This document shows, one piece after another, positions 1-4,262 of a stretch of DNA of 5,277 nucleotides (position 1 is the first letter of the stretch; each line of letters opens with the position of its first letter). The position numbers and the translations under genes are program-made. The stretch spans positions 1-5,277 of the forward strand of contig PIYA01000060.1 of assembly GCA_003601785.1 (NCBI GenBank), given 5' to 3'. The notes below the pieces were generated by a model. It was not told the DNA's origin and did no database searches. It saw only the letters and a program-made list of their open reading frames with translations. The DNA is from Candidatus Bathyarchaeota archaeon (GTDB taxonomy: Archaea > Thermoproteota > Bathyarchaeia > Bathyarchaeales > Bathycorpusculaceae).

Positions 1-483
1 CTATACTTCTTCGTTATCAGACAACTGAAAATGGCCGTTCAAAACAGATTTATGATAGAAGAAATAGGGCTATTAACTTCGAGGGATTGCCTAGGCTACC
101 GATTGATTGCTAAGAGCATCGAAAGAATAGCAGATCACGCCGCAAGAATAGGGCAAGTAACACCAACACTGAAATACCCCATCATTGACAACATCATCGT
201 TTCAATCTCAGAAATGAGCAACACTTCCATCGGTGTTTGTCAAGAAGCAATGAAATCTGTTTATCAACTTAACATCAAGCAAGCCAACCAAGCCATCGCA
301 AAAACCAGTAAGGTAACAAAACTAGAAAAAGAGACGATAGAACAAATTCTTCTAGCTAAACTAAACGTTAGAACAGTAATCGGCTTAAGACTTATCCTTG
401 AAAGTATCCGAAGAACAGCAGAATACGGTGCTGACATCGCGGAAATCGCCATAAACCTTGCGAAAAAAGGTAAATTCTCTTGA
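1..483 (+). CDS. PhoU-type phosphate uptake regulator, C-terminal part (5' end outside window)
   Basis: The reading frame is open to base 1, so the first methionine (base 31) is internal and the gene starts outside the window; 160 residues and a TGA stop are visible. The helical sequence matches archaeal PhoU proteins, which usually carry an N-terminal AbrB-like domain followed by PhoU helical repeats. Visible marks are LYFFVIRQLK at the left edge, RDCLGYRLIAKSIERIADHA at residues 28-47 with an ExxxD metal-binding motif (E41, D45), and a closing repeat at about 132-153 containing RRTAEYGADIAEIAINL. Known family role: PhoU proteins modulate phosphate uptake by the Pst transporter and phosphate signalling in the cytoplasm. 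No pst gene is visible, so the target here is inferred. The next gene starts 122 bases downstream on the same strand with its own candidate promoter. Confidence 0.85.
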   Translation, partial: LYFFVIRQLKMAVQNRFMIEEIGLLTSRDCLGYRLIAKSIERIADHAARIGQVTPTLKYPIIDNIIVSISEMSNTSIGVCQEAMKSVYQLNIKQANQAIAKTSKVTKLEKETIEQILLAKLNVRTVIGLRLILESIRRTAEYGADIAEIAINLAKKGKFS

Positions 484-526
484 ACATGAAATTGTCGGTG
501 TTGAAGTTCTCGTCTCCTTACAAACC

Positions 527-552
527 AGCTTATTTAACAGTCAAGCTTATTT
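527..552. repeat. Short direct repeat AGCTTATTT, two copies
   Basis: The 9-mer AGCTTATTT occurs at 527-535 and again at 544-552, a 17-base period, in the spacer before the first phosphofructokinase gene. Two copies at this spacing could be a regulator half-site pair, but in AT-rich spacer DNA it may be chance. The first copy runs into a TTATTTAA stretch that could itself act as an upstream TATA box. Confidence 0.25.
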
Positions 553-571
553 CTGATTAGCACAGAATTGT

Positions 572-584
572 GTTTAAAATTTAT
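572..584 (+). promoter_or_regulatory. Candidate archaeal TATA box for the ATP-type phosphofructokinase
   Basis: GTTTAAAATTTAT lies about 27 bases before the ATG at 606 and resembles an archaeal TATA box. If used, transcription would start at about 602, giving an almost leaderless message that omits the GAGG at 595-598. If that GAGG is a real ribosome site, the promoter must be further upstream, for example TTATTTAA at about 530-537. The sequence does not decide between the two. Confidence 0.35.
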
Positions 585-605
585 GAGATTTGAAGAGGCG
601 TAGGT

Positions 606-1568
606 ATGCGAACTATTGGTGTTGTCACGAGCGGTGGAGACGCGCCGGGTATGAACGCAGCCATCAGAGCCATAACCCGCATAGCCTACTCGGAAAATCT
701 TCAAGTTTTAGGCTTCGAGAGAGGATGGGAAGGCTTAATCGAGAGCAAGTTCAGACCCTTAACCCCGCGTTCCGTCGGCGGAATAATACAGTCAGGCGGA
801 ACAATCCTACACACGTTGAGATGTCCACAGTTCAAAAGGAAAGAGATGATCAGAAAAGCCGCTGAGACTCTGGATTTGAATAAGGTTGACGGATTAATAG
901 TCATCGGCGGCAACGGCTCCTTCAAAGGTGCCTTAGAGCTGAGCAGAGAAACAGACACCCTGATAGTTGGCGTTCCAGCTACAATCGACAACGATGTTTT
1001 CGGAACGGATGAAACAATAGGCTTCGACACCGCGGTTAACACAGCGGTCAACGAAATCGACAAGATCAGAGACACGGCGATTTCCCACGAGAGAACGTTT
1101 ATAGTTGAGGTTATGGGAAGAAAAAGAGGTTTCCTAGCCCTAACAGTTGGAATAACCGTTGGAGCCGAAATAATCCTGGTTCCAGAAGTAAAATTTGAAA
1201 AGGAAGAAATCTTCAAGATTTTGAAGGAAAACAGTGCAAAAGGAAAGAAATCAAGCATAATAGTGGCGGCGGAAGGAATAGGCGACACCCGTAAACTCGC
1301 AAAAGAAATCGAAAAGAACACCGCAGCGGAGGTTAGACTAAGCATCCTAGGCTACGCACAAAGAGGAGGCAGTCCCACAGCTAGAAGCAGACTGCTAGCC
1401 AGCCTGTTCGCAGACAAAGCCGTTAAACTCTTACTAAAAGGGCGAGGAAACAGAATAGTTGGACTGCAGAAAGGTAGAATCACAAGCATAGAGCTTGAGA
1501 AATCCTGTAAAACAGAGAAGCCCCTAGACTTGAAATTGTTAAGGCTTGCAAGCGTTTTAGCAACGTAA
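606..1568 (+). CDS. pfkA: 6-phosphofructokinase, ATP-type donor signature, two altered active-site residues
   Basis: This PfkA-family enzyme would phosphorylate fructose 6-phosphate to the 1,6-bisphosphate in glycolysis. Its 320 residues equal the length of E. coli PfkA. Landmarks are the nucleotide loop TSGGDAPGMNAAIR (8-21), R72, GGNGS (101-105), PATIDND (124-130, catalytic D128), R163, VMGR (169-172), E223, R244 and QRGGSP (252-257). The donor pocket has G104 and a small A125 (E. coli 104 and 124), as in ATP enzymes; PPi enzymes have Asp and Lys. Two oddities: N103 replaces the Mg-associated Asp of GGDGS, and Y250 replaces the substrate-contacting His249 of GHIQRGG. GAGG at 595-598 is a possible ribosome site, 7 bases before ATG. 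The second phosphofructokinase gene ends 6 bases beyond on the other strand. The family is certain; activity and donor are inferred. Confidence 0.93.
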   Translation: MRTIGVVTSGGDAPGMNAAIRAITRIAYSENLQVLGFERGWEGLIESKFRPLTPRSVGGIIQSGGTILHTLRCPQFKRKEMIRKAAETLDLNKVDGLIVIGGNGSFKGALELSRETDTLIVGVPATIDNDVFGTDETIGFDTAVNTAVNEIDKIRDTAISHERTFIVEVMGRKRGFLALTVGITVGAEIILVPEVKFEKEEIFKILKENSAKGKKSSIIVAAEGIGDTRKLAKEIEKNTAAEVRLSILGYAQRGGSPTARSRLLASLFADKAVKLLLKGRGNRIVGLQKGRITSIELEKSCKTEKPLDLKLLRLASVLAT

Positions 1569-1574
1569 GTCTTT

Positions 1575-2603
1575 TCAGCCGAAGAAAACCTTCGCTATGT
1601 CGTAAAGCTCCAGATTCACGGTTTTCCTCTTGCCAACGATTTCCTTCAACGGAACCGAGACTATCTTGTTCCCTTGGAGGGCAACCATGTACCCGAACTT
1701 TCCCTCATGCACCAAGTCTATGGCGGCTATCCCGTATCTCGTGGCTAAAACTCTGTCAAAGGCTGTTGGAGAACCACCCCGCTGCAGATGCCCCAAAACA
1801 ACAACTCTCGTCTCGATTCCCATACACTTCTCAATCTCTTTCCCAATGTAGTAGCCAACACCGCCGAAACGAACATGCCCAAACTCATCCACGGTTTCAC
1901 TGTACAAAATCTCAGCACCACCCTTCGGTTTGGCTCCTTCAGCGACAACTATTATACTGAAGTTTCTCCCACGCTTCTGCCTCCGCCTAATATACTCACA
2001 AACCTCATCCATGTCAAAGGGTTTCTCAGGAATAAGTATAGCATCTGCACCCCCAGCTATCCCAGCTTCCAAGGCAATCCAACCCGTGTATCTACCCATA
2101 ACCTCAAGGATTATAACCCTGTGATGAGCCTCAGCAGTCGTGTGAAGCCTGTCAAGAGCCTCCGTCGCTATAGCCACAGCCGTGTGAAAGCCAAAGGTGT
2201 AATCCGTGCCAACCAAATCATTGTCTATCGTCTTAGGCACACCAACACATTTCAATCCCAGCTCACTCATCTTGTGGGCTACCCCCAAGGTGTCCTCGCC
2301 GCCGATGACAACAACAGCGTCTATCCCAGCCTTTTCAGCGTTCTCCAATATTTTTTCAGCTCCACCTTCACGTTTGAACGGGTTAGTCCTCGAAGTTCCG
2401 AGGATGGAACCCCCCTTCGGGAGAATACCGGAAACAGCCTTCAAATCTAAAGAGGAAAAACTTCCCTCAAGAAGCCCACGCCACCCGTCTCTTATCCCAA
2501 CCATTTCATAGCCATAATATTGAATCCCTTTCTTGACAACCGCGCGTATGACAGCGTTTATCCCCGGCGCGTCTCCACCACCGCTTAAAACTCCAACCTT
2601 CAC
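1575..2603 (-). CDS. pfp: 6-phosphofructokinase, predicted pyrophosphate-dependent
   Basis: A 342-residue PfkA-superfamily protein with a GTG start. Landmarks: SGGGDAPGINAVIR (7-20), GGEDT (101-105), PKTIDND (123-129, catalytic D127), R162, VMGR (168-171), E222, R266 and GHLQRGGSP (271-279), so the catalytic and sugar-phosphate residues are intact. D104 together with K124 (same positions as in E. coli) is the classic signature of PPi-using enzymes, where Asp blocks the ATP alpha-phosphate site. The overall sequence resembles actinobacterial PPi-PFK such as that of Amycolatopsis methanolica, including the ending VFFG. The expected reaction is reversible: fructose 6-phosphate + PPi to fructose 1,6-bisphosphate + Pi. 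It follows the aldolase gene by 11 bases on the same strand and is probably cotranscribed. Donor specificity is inferred; some members of this subgroup accept several donors. Confidence 0.93.
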   Translation of the reverse strand: MKVGVLSGGGDAPGINAVIRAVVKKGIQYYGYEMVGIRDGWRGLLEGSFSSLDLKAVSGILPKGGSILGTSRTNPFKREGGAEKILENAEKAGIDAVVVIGGEDTLGVAHKMSELGLKCVGVPKTIDNDLVGTDYTFGFHTAVAIATEALDRLHTTAEAHHRVIILEVMGRYTGWIALEAGIAGGADAILIPEKPFDMDEVCEYIRRRQKRGRNFSIIVVAEGAKPKGGAEILYSETVDEFGHVRFGGVGYYIGKEIEKCMGIETRVVVLGHLQRGGSPTAFDRVLATRYGIAAIDLVHEGKFGYMVALQGNKIVSVPLKEIVGKRKTVNLELYDIAKVFFG

Positions 2604-2609
2604 CCTGCT

Positions 2610-2616
2610 TCACCTC
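2610..2616 (-). promoter_or_regulatory. Strong Shine-Dalgarno site overlapping the aldolase stop codon
   Basis: Read on the minus strand, GAGGTGA lies 6 bases before the GTG at 2603 and matches the archaeal consensus GGAGGTGAT well. It fixes the unusual GTG start of the second phosphofructokinase. Its first two bases are shared with the TGA stop of the aldolase (2617-2615), an arrangement typical of translationally coupled genes. Confidence 0.75.
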
Positions 2617-3532
2617 ACGCCTTTCCCGAACTCCCAAACAACCGCATCTTAGCCTTAACAACCTCTTTCATAGCTTCCCTCGCTGACCCCAGAATCTTCC
2701 GAGGATCAAACACCTTAGGAGACTCCGTTAAAAATTCACGTATCGCCGCTGTGAAGGCAAGTCTCAGATCAGTGTCTATGTTTATCTTGGAAATACCCAA
2801 GGAAACAGCTTTCCTTATATGCTCTTCCGGTATCCCCTTCGCTCCGGTCAATTCAGCCCCGTACTTAACAGCTTTCTCAACAATCCACTGGGGAACACTT
2901 GAGGCTCCGTGTAGAACAAGGGGAACCTTAACCTTCTCTCTGATAAGCCGCAACCTTTCAAAGTCAAGTTTAGGCTCACCCTTAAACTTGTAGGCTCCGT
3001 GGGATGTCCCTATGGCAACAGCGAGCGAATCGACACCCGTTCTTTCAACAAACTCTCCAGCCGCATCAGGGTCTGTTAAAACTGCTTCCCTCTGCTCAAC
3101 GGTTGACTCTTCCACACCCGTCAGCCTCCCAAGCTCAGCCTCAACAGAAACCCCCTTAGAATGCGCCAAATCCACAACCCTTTTCGTCAACGCAATGTTC
3201 TCTTCAAATCTTAAATGGGAACCATCAATCATGACAGATGTGAAACCAGCACTTATACAGTTGGTAACTGTTTCAAAGTCCTTTCCATGGTCAAGATGCA
3301 GAGACATAGGCACCGAAGAACGCTCAGCCGCGGTTTTCACAAGACCAGCAACATAAGGTAAACCCGCATAACGGATGCTGCTCGGCGTAACAGCAACTAT
3401 AACCGGAGAACGCTCCTCAACGGCAGCCTCAACAACAGCCAATAGGCTCTCAAGGTTGTTTATGTTAAAGGCACCCACAGCGTAAGCTTCACGCATAGCG
3501 GGCAACAACAAATCGTTATTTGTGACCAACAT
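2615..3532 (-). CDS. fba: Class II (metal-dependent) fructose-bisphosphate aldolase
   Basis: A 305-residue TIM-barrel aldolase that reversibly splits fructose 1,6-bisphosphate into glyceraldehyde 3-phosphate and dihydroxyacetone phosphate. Visible residues: GAFNINNLE (20-28), catalytic D81 and zinc ligand H82 in LHLDHG, EAELG (131-135) followed by the mobile-loop acidic pair E141-E142, zinc ligands H178 in GTSHGAYKF and H208 in LHGASSVP, and phosphate-binding NIDTD (251-255). The LHGASSVP and NIDTDLRLAFTAAIR style is that of Thermus/Thermotoga class II enzymes. Length is normal. The ATG at 3532 is preceded by GGTGA (3543-3539) with 6 bases spacing, supporting the start. It is the first gene of a two-gene operon with the PPi-type phosphofructokinase, which supports fructose bisphosphate over tagatose bisphosphate as substrate. 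Class II aldolases are uncommon in archaea, so a bacterial origin is plausible. Confidence 0.93.
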   Translation of the reverse strand: MLVTNNDLLLPAMREAYAVGAFNINNLESLLAVVEAAVEERSPVIVAVTPSSIRYAGLPYVAGLVKTAAERSSVPMSLHLDHGKDFETVTNCISAGFTSVMIDGSHLRFEENIALTKRVVDLAHSKGVSVEAELGRLTGVEESTVEQREAVLTDPDAAGEFVERTGVDSLAVAIGTSHGAYKFKGEPKLDFERLRLIREKVKVPLVLHGASSVPQWIVEKAVKYGAELTGAKGIPEEHIRKAVSLGISKINIDTDLRLAFTAAIREFLTESPKVFDPRKILGSAREAMKEVVKAKMRLFGSSGKA

Positions 3533-3565
3533 GATTCTTCACCAGAAAGGATAATGCGTTATCGG

Positions 3566-3572
3566 TATAAAT
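3566..3572 (-). promoter_or_regulatory. Candidate TATA box for the aldolase-phosphofructokinase operon
   Basis: On the minus strand the sequence reads ATTTATA, preceded by AAACC, which could be part of a BRE element. Transcription would start near 3543, about 10 bases before the aldolase ATG, just including the GGTGA ribosome site at 3543-3539. It is the best TATA-like element in the 96-base gap between the aldolase and the GOLD-domain gene. Confidence 0.5.
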
Positions 3573-3598
3573 GGTTTACACGATTCACAGCAGAAACC

Positions 3599-3628
3599 AA
3601 AATACGTATTTCAAATCAGCATTGAAAT
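3599..3628 (-). terminator. Inverted repeat followed by a T run, possible terminator of the GOLD-domain gene
   Basis: Directly after the TGA stop (3631-3629), the minus strand reads ATTTCAA, a 7-base loop, then TTGAAAT: perfect 7-base arms at 3628-3622 and 3614-3608. A TTTT run follows at 3602-3599. The stem is AT-rich and therefore weak, and archaea do not generally need a hairpin to terminate, so this is only a candidate. Confidence 0.35.
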
Positions 3629-4087
3629 TCAATGAGGCTTGGCTGATAGGAAGAAAACCGCCACGGCGCCCATGCAAACCAACACTATGATTATTGTCAG
3701 AAAAAGCATCTGAGGCATCCCAAAAATGTAATGTTCAACCTCATAATCCAACGTTACAAGCTTGTCTTCTGCGGAGCCTTTATTGGAAAAATGTAAAACA
3801 TAATCGCCAGAGGCGTCGCAGACAAAGGAATAATCAACAGCACCTCTCTTTTTAAATTCAACCTTCACGCTCCCATCCGGATTCGTTATCCAAAAATCAA
3901 GCAGATTCTCAGTCTCCCCGACAACAGTGAACTTAATCAAAACATGGTCATCAACCGCAAGGTTCAAATGCTTAGTGACTTCCTCACCCGCATGAACGGT
4001 GAAAGTCGAAGTTGTTGACTCCGCAAGCTCAACAAACGCTGAAAGCGCCAACGTGCAGAGGAGAAAAAAGGTTAAGCTTTTCCTCAA
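3629..4087 (-). CDS. Secreted, membrane-anchored GOLD/emp24-like beta-sandwich protein
   Basis: A 152-residue protein with three parts. The N-terminal signal peptide has RK at residues 2-3, a hydrophobic core at about 4-19 and a possible cleavage site near AES (22-24). A beta-rich domain spans about 27-120, and one transmembrane segment at about 126-147 is followed by the short tail AKPH. The middle domain follows the emp24/p24 GOLD pattern: LLDFWITNPDGSV (62-74), then YSFVCDASGDYVLHFSNKGS (86-105) and a K-x-V-x-L-x-Y-x-V strand. The bulk should therefore lie outside the cell, with the tail inside. Its function is unknown; eukaryotic p24 proteins act in vesicle cargo sorting, which must not be assumed here. 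The start is TTG, because an in-frame TGA lies at 4099-4097 and no ATG precedes residue 124. No functional link to the neighbours is evident. Confidence 0.75.
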   Translation of the reverse strand: MRKSLTFFLLCTLALSAFVELAESTTSTFTVHAGEEVTKHLNLAVDDHVLIKFTVVGETENLLDFWITNPDGSVKVEFKKRGAVDYSFVCDASGDYVLHFSNKGSAEDKLVTLDYEVEHYIFGMPQMLFLTIIIVLVCMGAVAVFFLSAKPH

Positions 4088-4095
4088 GGCTACAC

Positions 4096-4100
4096 ATCAC
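4096..4100 (-). promoter_or_regulatory. Ribosome-binding site supporting a TTG start
   Basis: GTGAT on the minus strand lies 8 bases before the TTG at 4087 and matches the 3' half of the archaeal consensus GGAGGTGAT. Together with the in-frame stop at 4099-4097 it makes TTG the only reasonable start that retains the complete signal peptide. Confidence 0.4.
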
Positions 4101-4160
4101 GTGTATATTCCATTTTTTCATCGATAACAGTTACGAATTGAAAATATAGAAGACCGATAA

Positions 4161-4172
4161 GAATCAGGATTC
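4161..4172. repeat. Inverted repeat GAATC-AG-GATTC in the divergent spacer
   Basis: Perfect 5-base arms flank a 2-base centre, about 50 bases upstream of the candidate TATA box of the reductive dehalogenase gene and 74 bases from the divergent GOLD-domain start. An 8-base palindrome TACTAGTA follows at 4190-4197. These could be operator sites for a dimeric regulator, but short palindromes also arise by chance. Confidence 0.3.
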
Positions 4173-4199
4173 CACATTTGAAATACATTTACTAGTACA

Positions 4200-4216
4200 G
4201 CCGACGGGAAAACGGC
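4200..4216. repeat. Short inverted repeat GCCG...CGGC abutting the rdhA promoter
   Basis: GCCG at 4200-4203 and CGGC at 4213-4216 are separated by 9 bases and end just before the TATA-like box at 4219-4227. This is where a regulator could block or recruit the transcription factors TBP and TFB. The arms are only 4 bases long, so the evidence is weak. Confidence 0.2.
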
Positions 4217-4218
4217 AA

Positions 4219-4227
4219 ATTTTAAAC
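4219..4227 (+). promoter_or_regulatory. Candidate TATA box of the reductive dehalogenase-like gene
   Basis: ATTTTAAAC closely resembles the archaeal TATA consensus and lies about 40 bases before the ATG at 4263. A start about 26 bases downstream would fall near 4249, leaving a leader of about 14 bases. That leader holds only a poor ribosome site (GTGCTGA). The gene should therefore have its own promoter, divergent from the GOLD-domain gene. Confidence 0.5.
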
Positions 4228-4262
4228 TCACGAACCTTTCTTTTATCTTCAAGTGCTGAAAC

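Noticed and set aside
31..33. ATG at 31 as the PhoU start
   Set aside because: The frame continues without a stop to base 1, and the upstream residues LYFFVIRQLK fit the PhoU family, so this Met is internal.
486..560. Possible 24-residue small protein after the PhoU gene (ATG at 486, TAG at 558)
   Set aside because: It has no clear ribosome site, no recognisable features, and contains the AGCTTATTT repeats; it is better explained as spacer.
590..865. Plus-strand frame of 91 codons overlapping the start of the first phosphofructokinase
   Set aside because: It is the same DNA read in another frame, with an Arg/Asn-rich translation and no independent support.
701..1345. Minus-strand open frame of 214 codons
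   Set aside because: It is antisense to the ATP-type phosphofructokinase and is rich in Ser, Leu and Ile in the way typical of a shadow of a conserved gene.
1788..2450. Plus-strand open frame of 220 codons
   Set aside because: It lies wholly antisense to the clear PPi-type phosphofructokinase and its translation shows no recognisable family.
606..2603. The two phosphofructokinases as a recent inverted duplication
   Set aside because: They belong to different subgroups, with different donor residues and lengths (320 and 342) and different termini; the similarity is at family level.
3629..4087. The GOLD-like protein as an RdhB membrane anchor for the divergent RdhA
   Set aside because: RdhB proteins are small multi-span membrane proteins; this one has a signal peptide, an exported beta domain and a single C-terminal span, and the RdhA has no export signal.
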